Positions 48,027 to 57,873 of a stretch of DNA of 64,000 nt are shown in pieces. Within the stretch, counting starts at the first letter, position 1; every line of letters starts with the position of its first letter. Where the stretch lies: positions 1-64,000 of the forward strand of contig NZ_VVIW01000016.1 in assembly GCF_011682045.1 (NCBI RefSeq), given 5' to 3'. Origin of the DNA: Massilia aquatica (GTDB lineage: Bacteria; Pseudomonadota; Gammaproteobacteria; Burkholderiales; Burkholderiaceae_D). The notes under the pieces are model-generated. The model was not told where the DNA came from. It saw only the letters and a program-made list of their open reading frames with translations, and made no database searches. The translations under genes were made by a program, and so were the position numbers.

Positions 48027-48078
48027 GTATTGCGGCCGCTTGTGGCGGCCGGCTCCTTCCAGGATGGTTCGACGCGCT

Positions 48079-49071
48079 TTAGCGCGGTGCTGAGTTCAGC
48101 GGTTTGCCCAAGCTTACCAAGAAACGTTCGCATTCTGCTGGCAACGGTGCATTTATCGTTACATCCTTGCCGCTTTCCGGGTGGGTAAACGTGATTTGAT
48201 GCGCGTGCAGGAACATGCGCTTGAGCGCGCCGCGCGTGGCGTCGCCCTTGAGCAGCACGCGGTTTAGCGCAAAATCGCCGTATTTATCATCGCCAAGAAT
48301 GGCAAAGCCCGACGAAGCCAGATGAACGCGAATCTGGTGGGTACGTCCGGTTTTCAGTTCGGCTTCGAGCAGGGCGAACTTGTCGAACTTGCGCAGCAGG
48401 CTGAACACGGTATGCGATTCCATGCCGCCGGCCTGTACGCACACGCGCCGTTCGCCGTCGGCGGTGGTGAACTTGTGCAGCGGCAGCTTGATGTGCTGGC
48501 GCGCGTTTTTCCAGTCGCCCGCAACCATGGTCAGGTAGCGCTTGTCGGTCAGGCCGTCGCGCATCTGCTCGTGCAGGTTGGTGAGGGCCGAACGCTTTTT
48601 GGCCAACAACAACAAACCCGAAGTTTCGCGGTCGAGCCGGTGCACCAGTTCCAGGAACTTGGCGTCCGGCCGGGCCGCGCGCAACTGTTCGATCACGCCA
48701 TACGAGACGCCCGAACCGCCATGCACCGCCACGCCGCACGGCTTGTCGATGATGAGCAGGTGCGCGTCTTCGAACAAAATGGGGAATTCGGCGCCCGGCA
48801 CCACGGCGGTCGACTTCTCGGCCACCCGCACCGGCGGAATGCGCACCACGTCGCCGCTTTCAAGCCGGTACAGCTGGTCGATCCGGCCCTTGTTGACGCG
48901 CACCTCGCCGGAGCGCAGGATCCTGTAAATATGGCTTTTTGGTACGCCCTTACAGACCCGCAACAAGTAGTTGTCGATCCGCTGTCCGGCTTCTTCTTCG
49001 GTGATTGTGACAAATTGGGCTTGAACGGGGGCCTGTGATGAAGGGGGAACAACATCGTTTTGCATCTTCAT
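48079..49071 (-). CDS. rluC: RluC, 23S rRNA pseudouridine synthase
   Basis: The product is about 330 residues. An S4 domain (QRIDNYLLRVCKGVPKSHIY, RILRSGEVRVNKGRI) is followed by the synthase core with LVHRLDRETSGLLLLAKKRS, whose Asp is catalytic, and the C-terminal LLEAELKTGRTHQIRVHLAS. It converts uridines 955, 2504 and 2580 in E. coli numbering. A sigma-70 promoter lies at 49115-49142, and transcription would begin near 49108, so the first in-frame ATG at 49110 is unusable and ATG 49071 or 49065 is the likely start. The divergent rne-rluC arrangement matches other proteobacteria. Confidence 0.92.
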   Translation of the reverse strand: MKMQNDVVPPSSQAPVQAQFVTITEEEAGQRIDNYLLRVCKGVPKSHIYRILRSGEVRVNKGRIDQLYRLESGDVVRIPPVRVAEKSTAVVPGAEFPILFEDAHLLIIDKPCGVAVHGGSGVSYGVIEQLRAARPDAKFLELVHRLDRETSGLLLLAKKRSALTNLHEQMRDGLTDKRYLTMVAGDWKNARQHIKLPLHKFTTADGERRVCVQAGGMESHTVFSLLRKFDKFALLEAELKTGRTHQIRVHLASSGFAILGDDKYGDFALNRVLLKGDATRGALKRMFLHAHQITFTHPESGKDVTINAPLPAECERFLVSLGKPLNSAPR

Positions 49072-49114
49072 TTGCTCTGTCTTCCCAGAAATTCTCTCTA
49101 AGTCCTTCATTTTG

Positions 49115-49142
49115 AATATATAATCGACAGGCGGCGGTCAAA
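49115..49142 (-). promoter_or_regulatory. Sigma-70 promoter of the rluC operon
   Basis: On the - strand, TTGACC (49142-49137), 16 bases, TATATT (49120-49115). It lies about 45 bp upstream of the chosen rluC start and points away from rne. It was judged by match to consensus only. Confidence 0.6.
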
Positions 49143-49879
49143 CCTCTGCTGGTGTAAGAATTAAAACGATATTTTACACAGGGGCGTCTCCATCGGCCCC
49201 GCCAAATTGCAAATTCGATGGAAAAAATGTGTACGCACATCCCGGCGCGAATCAAGGTTGCACCGTTGTTGTAATCGGATAACGCGCAAGGCTGCGGAAT
49301 GGATTGTTTGGAATTGTAAGGATAAGTACTGGCAAGCTGTCCCTCGGGGCCAGCTCGCCGGATGATGGCGTCGATAACGCTTGTCGTTTTCGCCCGACCC
49401 GAAGTAAGCCTCATCCTGAAGGCTTGAGAATAAGGGAGCTCGAACAACCTACTGCGCGGCGCAATTGCCGCCCTGCGATGCTCACCGTACCTTCGTACGG
49501 CTGCGTTTCTCGGACGGCACTTGCGCCGCTCGCTACGGTTTTTCGAGCCCCCCAAGGGCTGGTGTTTAAGCCTGATATCGAAGTCTTAGTATGTTCGCTG
49601 GCGACGGTCTGGCTCACTGATTTCGCTCGGCCTGGCTTTGTCTGTACCCCGCATAATCCGGGGCTGCTGCAGCTGAAGTTGCAGGCGATGCGTCACTCGG
49701 CATGTCGATCGACCCCACCGCGCCCTGTCGCGGCCGCGACGCTTTGCGTTGCTGCGCCGTGCGAAAAGGCATACCCACCCTCCACTTCCCTTCCCGCGTA
49801 CATCCCCTGTACTTTTCGCCGCCCTGCGCCCAGCGCAAGGTGGCACTGGAACGGCCCCCGGGTCGCGGAGTCAATAAAA
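49143..49879 (+). promoter_or_regulatory. Long leader region of rne
   Basis: This stretch of about 740 bp between the rluC promoter and the rne start has no gene of its own; one frame is open through it into rne but carries no RNase E homology and has non-coding codon use. In enteric bacteria rne has a ~360-base leader through which RNase E controls its own mRNA. A comparable or longer leader here is inference from the spacing. No clear promoter pair could be placed. Confidence 0.45.
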
Positions 49880-52800
49880 ATGAAACGCATGTTGTTTAAC
49901 GCTACGCAGCAGGAAGAACTGCGCGTAGCGATTGTCGACGGTCAGAAACTGATCGACATCGATATCGAAACCGCCGGTCGCGAACAGCGCAAATCGAATA
50001 TCTACAAGGGCGTGATTACCCGTATCGAACCGTCGCTCGAAGCCTGCTTCGTCAGTTACGGCGAAGACCGCCACGGTTTCCTGCCATTCAAGGAAGTCGC
50101 CCGCACCTATTTCCGCGAAGGCGTCGATGTGCGTACCGCTTCGGTCAAGGAAGCGCTGCGCGAAGGCCAGGAAATCATGGTCCAGGTCGAAAAAGAAGAA
50201 CGCGGCAACAAGGGCGCGGCCCTGACCTCCTTCGTTTCCCTGGCCGGCCGTTATCTGGTCCTGATGCCGAACAACCCGCGTGGCGGCGGCGTCTCGCGCC
50301 GGGTCGAAGGCGAAGAGCGCCAGGAACTGCGCGAAACCATGGACAAGCTGGACTTGCCGCAGGGCATGTCGGTGATTGCCCGCACCGCCGGCATCGGCCG
50401 CAATGTCGAAGAACTGCAGTGGGACTTGAATTACCTGATGCAACTCTGGCGCGCGATCGAAGGCGCCGGCAAGTCGGCCAGCGGCGCCTTCCTGATCTAC
50501 CAGGAATCGTCGCTCGTGATCCGCGCGATCCGCGACTACTTCCAGCCAGATATCGGCGAGATCCTGATCGATACCGACGATATCTACGAACAAGCGCACC
50601 AGTTCATGCGCCACGTGATGCCCGACATGATCCACCGGGTCAAGCGCTACAGCGACGATGTACCGCTGTTTTCGCGCTTCCAGATCGAACACCAGATCGA
50701 AACCGCGTATTCGCGCACCGTGCCCCTGCCGTCCGGCGGCGCCATCGTCATCGACCACACCGAAGCCCTCGTTTCCGTCGACGTCAACTCGGCCCGCGCC
50801 ACCCGCGGCTCCGACATCGAAACCACCGCATTCAATACCAACTGCGAAGCGGCCGAAGAAGTAGCACGCCAGCTGCGCCTGCGCGACCTTGGCGGCCTGA
50901 TCGTCATCGACTTCATCGACATGGAAGTGGCGAAGAACCAGCGCGAAGTCGAAACCCGCCTTAAAGATGCCCTGCACCATGATCGCGCACGGGTTCAGAT
51001 GGGCAAGATTTCCCGCTTCGGCCTGATGGAACTGTCGCGCCAGCGTCTGCGTCCGTCGCTGTCGGAAGGCTCGCACGTGACTTGCCCGCGCTGCTCCGGC
51101 ACCGGCCACATCCGCGATACCGAATCGTCCGCCCTGCAGGTGCTGCGCATCATCCAGGAAGAGGCGATGAAGGAAAATTCGGCCACCATCCACGTGCAGG
51201 TGCCGGTCGATGTTGCCGCATTCCTGCTCAATGAAAAACGTGGCGAAGTGCTCAAGATCGAGAACCGCCACCGCATCAGCGTGATCCTGATCCCGAACAA
51301 GCACCTGGACACGCCGCACTACAAGCTCGAGCGCATCAAGCACGACGATCCGCGCCTCGAAGATAGCCAGGCCAGCTACAACCTGGCCGAAGAAGCTGAA
51401 ACCGACATGGCTTACAGCAAGCGCCAGAAGGAAGAAGTCAAGCCGCGCCAGGAAGCCGTCGTCAAGACCATCACCCCGGACCAGCCTGCCCCGGTGGTGG
51501 ACCGCTCCGAAGTGCTCAAGCCGGTCGCCCCGCCAGTCCAGGCGCCGGTGCTGACCGCGCCCGAGGAAGAGGGTTTCATGGCCAAGATCATGAATTTCTT
51601 CTTCAAGAAAGAAGCGCCGGTCGTCATCGCGCCCGCACCCGTGGCCCCGGTCAAGCCGGCCGCAGCCCCTGCCGCCCGCGAAGACCGCAACGGCCGTGGC
51701 CCGCGTGCCCGCCCTGGCCGTGGCGGCAAACCGGATGGCCGTCCCGAGCGCGAGCCGGGCAAGCCTGCCGCACTGGAAGAAGCCGGCAAGCCGGGCGACG
51801 CCGACAAGGCCGCCCGTCCGCCGCGCCCGCCACGTCCACCGCGTGAGCCGCAGGTCGACGCCGCCGGCGCGCCAGTGGCACCACGGGCGGAGCGCCCGGA
51901 GCGTGCCGAACGTCCTGAACGTGGCGAACGCCCTGAGCGTGGCGAGCGTCCGGAACGTGGCGAGCGCGTCGAGCGTGCCCCGCGTCCACCGCGCGAGCGT
52001 GCCGACTACCGTACTCCGGTAGCCGAAGCGAAGACCGATGAACTGGCCGTGTCGCCCGTCGTGGCCGCCGCAGCCGCAGTCAATGTGTCGGTGCCGGAAG
52101 GCGAAGAAGAAGCCGCCGCGCCGAAAATGATCACCACGATCGGCCCGAACGGTGAAGAAATCGAAGTCGAAGCCGGTGGCGATGAGCCGCGCCGTCGTCG
52201 TCGTCGTGGCGGACGCAACCGCAATCGCCGCGACCGCGACCAGGCCGAGGGCATGGACGGCGAAGATGGCGACAGCGTCAACGAAGCCAGCTTCACCGTG
52301 GAACCAGCGCCAGCGGAGGCAAACGTGTCGTTCGACAAGGTTGCAGCCCCGGTGTTCGCCGCCGCTGAACCTGTCGTGGCCCAGCCTGTCGTTGCCGAAG
52401 CTGCCGCTCCGGTAGCAGCATCGGAAGCGCAAGCCGAAGCAGCCGCCGCACCCGAGCCGGTGTCGGAATACGTGGTGGCGCCAGCGCCGGTGGAAGCACC
52501 AGCACCAGCGCCAGCACCAGTCGATGCTGCAGCGGCCCCGGCCGAGCCAGCACCGGTGGCCGACATTGTTGCGGAAGCGCCAGCCGAAGCTGCGCCAGCC
52601 GAAGCTGCGCCAGCCGAAGCTGCGGCAGCCGAAGCTGCGGCAGCCGAAGCTGCGCCAGCCGAAGCCGCGCCGGAAGTGACTCCAGTACGTGAAGAAATCG
52701 TACCGGCAACCATGTTCACCCCGGCCGAACCGGTTGCCGAAGTTGCCCCGGTTCGTGAAGAAATCGTGCCTGCAACCATGTTCACCCCTGCCGAGCCGGT

Positions 52801-53116
52801 CGCCGAGGAAGTACCTGCCCCTGTGGCCGCTCCAGCACCTGAGCCGGTTGCAGTCGCAGAACCTGCACCGGCCCCTGTCGCCCCGCCAGCGCCTGCGCCT
52901 GTTGCTCCAGCGCCGGCCCCGGCACCGGTTGCCAACCTGACCGAGATCCTCGGTTCGGCCGGCCTGACCCTGGCGGCGACCGATCCTGAAAAGCTGCGCG
53001 CTGCCCAGGAAGCTGCCGCCAGCGCAGCGCCACCGGTGCGCGTGCCACGCGAGCGCAAGCCGCTGCCGCCGCAAGTCGATGAGCCGCTGATCCAGGTCGA
53101 CACCAGCCGCCAGTAA
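49880..53116 (+). CDS. rne: RNase E, endoribonuclease and degradosome scaffold
   Basis: The product is 1078 residues from ATG 49880 ([20 protein letters not shown]), the canonical RNase E start. The S1 domain (~35-120), the 5'-sensor/RNase H-like region and the DNase I-like catalytic domain with [15 protein letters not shown] and [10 protein letters not shown] follow. The Zn-link Cys pair is in [13 protein letters not shown]. After about residue 560 the chain is disordered: an Arg-rich stretch with repeated [12 protein letters not shown], then an Ala/Pro-rich tail with an exact repeat of [18 protein letters not shown]. The enzyme starts mRNA decay and matures rRNA and tRNA. A terminator follows. 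Confidence 0.96.
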   Translation: MKRMLFNATQQEELRVAIVDGQKLIDIDIETAGREQRKSNIYKGVITRIEPSLEACFVSYGEDRHGFLPFKEVARTYFREGVDVRTASVKEALREGQEIMVQVEKEERGNKGAALTSFVSLAGRYLVLMPNNPRGGGVSRRVEGEERQELRETMDKLDLPQGMSVIARTAGIGRNVEELQWDLNYLMQLWRAIEGAGKSASGAFLIYQESSLVIRAIRDYFQPDIGEILIDTDDIYEQAHQFMRHVMPDMIHRVKRYSDDVPLFSRFQIEHQIETAYSRTVPLPSGGAIVIDHTEALVSVDVNSARATRGSDIETTAFNTNCEAAEEVARQLRLRDLGGLIVIDFIDMEVAKNQREVETRLKDALHHDRARVQMGKISRFGLMELSRQRLRPSLSEGSHVTCPRCSGTGHIRDTESSALQVLRIIQEEAMKENSATIHVQVPVDVAAFLLNEKRGEVLKIENRHRISVILIPNKHLDTPHYKLERIKHDDPRLEDSQASYNLAEEAETDMAYSKRQKEEVKPRQEAVVKTITPDQPAPVVDRSEVLKPVAPPVQAPVLTAPEEEGFMAKIMNFFFKKEAPVVIAPAPVAPVKPAAAPAAREDRNGRGPRARPGRGGKPDGRPEREPGKPAALEEAGKPGDADKAARPPRPPRPPREPQVDAAGAPVAPRAERPERAERPERGERPERGERPERGERVERAPRPPRERADYRTPVAEAKTDELAVSPVVAAAAAVNVSVPEGEEEAAAPKMITTIGPNGEEIEVEAGGDEPRRRRRRGGRNRNRRDRDQAEGMDGEDGDSVNEASFTVEPAPAEANVSFDKVAAPVFAAAEPVVAQPVVAEAAAPVAASEAQAEAAAAPEPVSEYVVAPAPVEAPAPAPAPVDAAAAPAEPAPVADIVAEAPAEAAPAEAAPAEAAAAEAAAAEAAPAEAAPEVTPVREEIVPATMFTPAEPVAEVAPVREEIVPATMFTPAEPVAEEVPAPVAAPAPEPVAVAEPAPAPVAPPAPAPVAPAPAPAPVANLTEILGSAGLTLAATDPEKLRAAQEAAASAAPPVRVPRERKPLPPQVDEPLIQVDTSRQ

Positions 53117-53131
53117 TCACGCGGTCACATG

Positions 53132-53160
53132 AAAAAGGGAAGCTTCGGCTTCCCTTTTTT
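53132..53160 (+). terminator. Rho-independent terminator of rne
   Basis: GGGAAGC-TTCG-GCTTCCC (53137-53154), a seven-base-pair stem closed by a UUCG tetraloop, is followed by T6 and preceded by A5. It lies 16 bp after the rne stop. Confidence 0.9.
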
Positions 53161-53190
53161 ACGCCACAACACCACGTATTGACACGAATA

Positions 53191-54525
53191 ATGAACCTGC
53201 CCGCCGACACCCGCCCCGATCCCGTCCCCTTGGGCGTCGCCTTCTGGTACTGGCTCAAGCTCGGCTTCATCAGCTTTGGCGGCCCGGCCGGCCAGATCGC
53301 GCTGATGCACACCGAACTGGTCGAGCGGCGCCGCTGGATCTCGGAACAGCGCTTCCTGCACGCGCTCAACTACTGCATGCTCCTGCCCGGCCCCGAAGCG
53401 ACCCAGCTCGCCATCTACATCGGCTGGCTGATGCACAAAACGCGCGGCGGCATCCTGGCCGGCCTGCTGTTTTTCCTGCCCTCGCTGCTGATCCTGATCG
53501 TGCTGTCGTGGATTTACATGGCCTACGGCACCCTGCCGGTCGTCGCCGGCATCCTGTACGGCATCAAGCCGGCGGTGGTGGCGATCGTGCTGGCGGCAGC
53601 CTGGCGCATCGGCTCGCGCACCCTGAAAAACCGCACCCTCTTGGGAATCGCCGTCGCCGCCTTTGTCGCCATCGCCTTCGCCGAGCTGCCGTTCCCGCTG
53701 ATCGTGCTGCTGGCGGGGGCCATCGGCATGCTTGGCGGACGCCTGCTGCCGGCCCACTTCCAGGTCGGCGGCAAGCACCCGGACAGCCGCGCCTCGTACG
53801 GCATCGCCCTGATCGACGACGACACCCCCACGCCGGCCCACGCGCGCTTCACCTGGCCGCGCCTGGCGCGGGTGGCGCTGGGCGGGCTGGCGCTGGGCGG
53901 CGCCGTGTGGCTGCTGCTGGCCTGGCGCTACGGCGCCGCCGGGGCGCTGGCGCAGATGGGCTGGTTCTTCACCAAGGCCGCCCTGATGACCTTCGGCGGC
54001 GCCTACGCGGTGCTGCCCTATGTCTACCAGGGCGGCGTGGAACACTACCAGTGGCTCACCGCCGCCCAGATGATCGACGGCCTGGCGCTGGGCGAAACCA
54101 CGCCCGGCCCCTTGATCATGATCGTCGCGTTCGTGGGCTTCGTGGGCGCCTGGAGCCACGCCATTTTCGGTCCCGGCAGCGTACTGCTGGCCGGCGTGGC
54201 CGGCGCCTGCGTGGCCACCTTCTTTACCTTCCTGCCTTCGTTCATGTTCATCCTGGCCGGCGGCCCGCTGGTCGAAGCGACGCGCGACAATGTGCGCATG
54301 ACGGCGCCGCTGACCGCCATTTCGGCGGCCGTGGTGGGCGTGATCGTCAGCCTGGCGCTGTTCTTCGGCCAGCACGTGTTCGTGCGCGCCGGACAGCTCG
54401 ACATCGCCGCCATCGCCATCGGCGCGGCCGCCTGCGTGGCCCTGCTGCGCTACAAGGCGGGCACCATCAAACTGCTCGCCGCCTGTGCCGTGGCGGGGCT
54501 CGTGCTATCGTATCGGCATGGCTGA
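53191..54525 (+). CDS. chrA: ChrA, chromate transporter (CHR family)
   Basis: The product is 444 residues from ATG 53191 ([20 protein letters not shown]); the TTG at 53179 is less likely. It is a fused two-half CHR protein: half one has [20 protein letters not shown] and [19 protein letters not shown]; half two has [19 protein letters not shown] and [20 protein letters not shown]. About ten membrane spans are visible. The family exports chromate, driven by the membrane potential. It overlaps moaA by 8 bp, an unexpected coupling with molybdenum cofactor genes, since chromate and molybdate are both oxyanions. Confidence 0.95.
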   Translation: MNLPADTRPDPVPLGVAFWYWLKLGFISFGGPAGQIALMHTELVERRRWISEQRFLHALNYCMLLPGPEATQLAIYIGWLMHKTRGGILAGLLFFLPSLLILIVLSWIYMAYGTLPVVAGILYGIKPAVVAIVLAAAWRIGSRTLKNRTLLGIAVAAFVAIAFAELPFPLIVLLAGAIGMLGGRLLPAHFQVGGKHPDSRASYGIALIDDDTPTPAHARFTWPRLARVALGGLALGGAVWLLLAWRYGAAGALAQMGWFFTKAALMTFGGAYAVLPYVYQGGVEHYQWLTAAQMIDGLALGETTPGPLIMIVAFVGFVGAWSHAIFGPGSVLLAGVAGACVATFFTFLPSFMFILAGGPLVEATRDNVRMTAPLTAISAAVVGVIVSLALFFGQHVFVRAGQLDIAAIAIGAAACVALLRYKAGTIKLLAACAVAGLVLSYRHG

Positions 54526-55630
54526 AAAAATTATCATGCTCAGCGACGGCCGCGCGCCGCCGCCGGCAATCCCCGCGCGGCTCGATGCGCCCACCGGCCT
54601 GTTGGCCGACGCGCTCGGGCGGCCCCTGCACGACCTGCGCATTTCCGTCACCGACCGCTGCAATTTCCGCTGCGTCTACTGCATGCCGAAAGAGGTGTTC
54701 GACAAGGACTACGCCTACCTGCCGCATGCCTCGCTGCTCTCGTTCGAAGAAATCACCCGCATCGCCACCCTGTTCGTGGCCCACGGCGTCGAAAAGCTGC
54801 GCCTGACCGGGGGCGAACCGCTGCTGCGCAAGAACCTCGAACGCCTGGTCGGCATGTTAAGCGCCCTGCGCACCCCGGGCGGGCGCGCGCTCGACATCAC
54901 CCTCACCACCAACGGCTCGCTGCTGGCGAAAAAGGCGCAGTCGCTGAAAGACGCGGGCCTGAGCCGGGTCACCGTGTCGCTCGACTCGCTCGACGACGCC
55001 ACCTTCAAGCGCATGAACGATGTCGACTTTGCGGTGGCCGACGTGCTGGCCGGGATCGACGCGGCGCACGCCGTGGGCCTGGGACCGGTCAAGATCAACA
55101 TGGTGGTCAAGGCCGGCATGAACGACCAGGAAATCGTGCCGATGGCGCGCCACTTCAAGGGCAGCCCATATATCTTGCGCTTCATCGAATACATGGACGT
55201 CGGCGCCTCCAACGGCTGGAACCTGGCCGAAGTGATCCCGTCGGCCGACGTGGCGCGCCGCATCTCGGCCGAGATGCCGCTGCTGCCGCTGCAGGCCAAC
55301 TACAACGGCGAAACCGCCTCGCGCTGGCGCTATGCCGACGGTGGCGGCGAGATCGGCCTCATCTCCAGCGTCACCCAGGCGTTCTGCAAAGATTGCTCGC
55401 GCGCGCGCCTGTCGACCGAGGGCAAGCTGTACACCTGCCTGTTCGCCAGCCGTGGCCACGACCTGCGCGCCCTGCTGCGCGATGGCCGCAGCGATGCCGA
55501 GATCTCGGGCGCCATCGGCGCGCTGTGGAACGTGCGCGCCGACCGCTATTCCGAAACCCGTACCATCAACACGAGCGGCATTGATGAACATCGAGAAAAA
55601 CGCGTCGAAATGTCGTACATCGGCGGCTAA
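54518..55630 (+). CDS. moaA: MoaA, GTP 3',8-cyclase of molybdenum cofactor synthesis
   Basis: The product is about 370 residues. The radical-SAM motif is in [20 protein letters not shown] (CxxxCxxC); [20 protein letters not shown] and LTTNGSLL follow. The second Fe-S cluster cysteines are in [20 protein letters not shown], and the essential C-terminal GG is present (MSYIGG). It converts GTP to 3',8-cH2GTP, the first step of molybdopterin synthesis. ATG 54518 overlaps the end of chrA; ATG 54536 is an alternative. mobA begins at the next base after the stop. Confidence 0.96.
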   Translation: MAEKIIMLSDGRAPPPAIPARLDAPTGLLADALGRPLHDLRISVTDRCNFRCVYCMPKEVFDKDYAYLPHASLLSFEEITRIATLFVAHGVEKLRLTGGEPLLRKNLERLVGMLSALRTPGGRALDITLTTNGSLLAKKAQSLKDAGLSRVTVSLDSLDDATFKRMNDVDFAVADVLAGIDAAHAVGLGPVKINMVVKAGMNDQEIVPMARHFKGSPYILRFIEYMDVGASNGWNLAEVIPSADVARRISAEMPLLPLQANYNGETASRWRYADGGGEIGLISSVTQAFCKDCSRARLSTEGKLYTCLFASRGHDLRALLRDGRSDAEISGAIGALWNVRADRYSETRTINTSGIDEHREKRVEMSYIGG

Positions 55631-56254
55631 GTGACAATATCAGTGACACCACTTGACGACATCACCGGCCTGGTTCTGGCCGGCGGACGCGGCACCCGCA
55701 TGGGCCACGTCGACAAAGGCCTGCAAGCCTTCCGCGGCGCCAGCATGGCGCAGCATGTACTGCGCCGCCTGGCGCCGCAGGTGGGCGCGCTGGCGATCAA
55801 CGCCAATCAGAACCTGGACGTCTACGCCGCTTTCGGCGTGCCGGTCTGGCCCGATCAATTGACCGGTTTCGAAGGCCCGCTGGCCGGGCTGGCGACCGGC
55901 ATGGCCCGCTGCGCCACGCCGCTGCTGGTCACCGCGCCCTGCGACTCGCCGTTTTTGCCGCCCGACCTGGTGGCGCGCCTGCACCAGGCGTTGACGGCCA
56001 ACGGCGCCGACCTGGCGCTGGCCGAAACCGAGGAACCCGGCGCCGACGGCACCCCGCGCGTCCAGCCGCAACCCGTCTTCGCCCTGGTGCGAACTGCCGC
56101 CCTGCCCCACCTCGCAGCCTACCTCGCCGGCGGCGGACGCCGCATGGACGGCTGGTACGCCAGCATCGCGGTCGCGCGCGTGCGCTTCGACGATGCCAGC
56201 GCCTTCCGCAACATCAATACGCTGGACGAACTGCGCCAGTGCGAACCAGAATAA
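55631..56254 (+). CDS. mobA: MobA, molybdenum cofactor guanylyltransferase
   Basis: The 207-residue protein starts at GTG 55631, immediately after the moaA stop. It carries the nucleotidyltransferase motif GLVLAGGRGTRMGHVDKGLQ, then GPLAGLATGMARC, LLVTAPCDSPFLPPDL and the late FRNINTLDELRQCE. MobA joins GMP to Mo-molybdopterin to give the dinucleotide cofactor of DMSO-reductase-family enzymes. The gene order moaA-mobA-moeA is a typical betaproteobacterial set. Confidence 0.95.
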   Translation: MTISVTPLDDITGLVLAGGRGTRMGHVDKGLQAFRGASMAQHVLRRLAPQVGALAINANQNLDVYAAFGVPVWPDQLTGFEGPLAGLATGMARCATPLLVTAPCDSPFLPPDLVARLHQALTANGADLALAETEEPGADGTPRVQPQPVFALVRTAALPHLAAYLAGGGRRMDGWYASIAVARVRFDDASAFRNINTLDELRQCEPE

Positions 56255-56274
56255 TCCCCTTACCTGCGCACACC

Positions 56275-57564
56275 ATGATTCCGCCGACCCTGAACGACGT
56301 CACCAGCTGCCTGTCCGCCTACGACCCCGACGCCCTGCCCGTGCGCGACGCCCAGCGCATCATCCGCGACTTCATCAAGCCGGTCGCCGGCATCGAGCAG
56401 GTGCCGCTGCTGGCGGCGCTGGACCGGGTGCTGGCGGCGGACATCATCTCGCCGATCAGCGTGCCGGCGCACGACAATTCGGCCATGGACGGCTACGCGC
56501 TGCGCGGGGCCGACCTGGCCGGGGCGGGCCCGCTCACGCTGGCGGTGGTGGGCACCGTGTTCGCCGGCCGTCCGTGCGCTGTGGTGCCGGCCAGCGGCGA
56601 GTGCGTGCGCATCATGACCGGCGGCGTCATGCCGGCCGGCTGCGACAGCGTGATTCCACAGGAACTGGTCGCTGGCATCGGCGCCGGCAGCATCACCATC
56701 GCGCCGGGCGTGATCCGCAGCGGCGACAACCGCCGTTTCGCCGGTGAAGACCTGTCGACCGGCAGCGCCGCCCTGCGCAAGGGTAAAGTCATCCGCCCGG
56801 CCGACCTGGGGCTGCTGGCCTCCCTCGGCATCGCCACGGTGCCGGTAACGCGGCGCCTGCGCGTGGCCTTCTTTTCCACCGGCGACGAACTGCGCTCGAT
56901 CGGCCAGCCGCTCGACGCCGGCTGCGTCTACGACAGCAACCGCTACACCCTGCACGGCATGCTCACGCGGCTGGGCTGCGAGATCGTCGACATGGGCATC
57001 GTGCGCGACGACCCGCAAGCGCTTGAAGACGCCTTGCGCCACGCCTGCGAGAACGTGGACGCCATCGTCACCTCGGGCGGCGTGTCGGTCGGCGCTGCCG
57101 ACTACACGCGCGAGATCATGGCCAAGCTGGGCGACGTGAGCTTCTGGAAGATCGGCATGCGCCCGGGCCGCCCGCTCGCGTTCGGACGCATCGCCTCGAA
57201 CGGCCACAGTGCCTTTCTGTTCGGCCTGCCCGGCAATCCGGTGGCGGTGATGGTGTCGTTCTACTTCTTCGCGCGCGACGCGCTGCTGCGCATGATGGGC
57301 GCCGAGGCGCCGCTGCCGCTGTTCAAGGTGCGATCAAGCTGCGCCATCCGCAAGAAACCGGGACGCACCGAGTACCAGCGCGGCATCCTCGCGCGCGCGG
57401 ACAACGGCGACGGCGTGCAAACAGTACGCATCACCGGCTCGCAAGGCTCCGGCATCCTGCGCTCGATGAGCGAGGCTAACTGCATGGTGATCTTGCACGA
57501 TGAGCAAGGAAACGTCGAGGCGGGCGATCTGGTCGATGTCATGCTGTTCGAGGGTTTGATTTAA
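56275..57564 (+). CDS. moeA: MoeA, molybdopterin molybdenumtransferase
   Basis: The product is 429 residues from ATG 56275 (MIPPTLNDVTSCLSAYDPDA); the frame from 56239 overlaps mobA and is less likely. MoeA landmarks are VPAHDNSAMDGYALRGADLA, CVRIMTGGVMPAGCDSVIPQ, VAFFSTGDELRSIGQPL, VTSGGVSVGAADYTREIMA, FLFGLPGNPVAVMVSFYFFA and the C-terminal GSQGSGILRSMSEANCMVIL. It inserts molybdate into adenylylated molybdopterin. It is the last gene of the chrA-moaA-mobA-moeA run. Confidence 0.96.
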   Translation: MIPPTLNDVTSCLSAYDPDALPVRDAQRIIRDFIKPVAGIEQVPLLAALDRVLAADIISPISVPAHDNSAMDGYALRGADLAGAGPLTLAVVGTVFAGRPCAVVPASGECVRIMTGGVMPAGCDSVIPQELVAGIGAGSITIAPGVIRSGDNRRFAGEDLSTGSAALRKGKVIRPADLGLLASLGIATVPVTRRLRVAFFSTGDELRSIGQPLDAGCVYDSNRYTLHGMLTRLGCEIVDMGIVRDDPQALEDALRHACENVDAIVTSGGVSVGAADYTREIMAKLGDVSFWKIGMRPGRPLAFGRIASNGHSAFLFGLPGNPVAVMVSFYFFARDALLRMMGAEAPLPLFKVRSSCAIRKKPGRTEYQRGILARADNGDGVQTVRITGSQGSGILRSMSEANCMVILHDEQGNVEAGDLVDVMLFEGLI

Positions 57565-57873
57565 AAAACGCCAAACCACCGATCGTTTTAACAATGGCAT
57601 ATTTATAACTTAAATTTGTCTATGTGGAAATTTAGTGTAAAAAAGCATTATTTATGAGGCTATATTGTGGCATTTCTGATAATTATGTTGTTTTGAAGTC
57701 ACCCTGTTTTGTTATAGCTTGAATTTTTATTGCCGCCTTATCCACGCCATTTTCATAGGGAAAATGACTTAACAACATCACCAATAGCATTTTACTATTA
57801 TTAAAATAGCTACGTTTTTTTGAAATACGCTTGTTAGTATTGATCTCCAGGCAAACCTATTTGGTCAGAGATC
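57565..57873. promoter_or_regulatory. AT-rich intergenic region before the PEP-CTERM gene
   Basis: The 309-bp gap is much richer in A and T than its surroundings (e.g. TTATAACTTAAATTTG, TTTTACTATTATTAAAATAG). It holds no gene. It ends with a TTGAAA (about 57819) roughly 50 bp before the PEP-CTERM start, but no firm -10 partner was found. Such AT-rich leaders often bind nucleoid proteins; that is inference. Confidence 0.5.

Noticed and set aside
49304-49879. In-frame 192-codon N-terminal extension of RNase E
   Set aside because: RNase E proteins begin MKRMLFNA; the extension has Cys/Pro/Arg-rich, non-coding character and lies in the leader.
49871-53074. 1067-residue open frame on the - strand opposite rne
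   Set aside because: It mirrors the GC-rich coding frame of rne, has low-complexity composition and no recognisable domain; RNase E on the other strand is certain.
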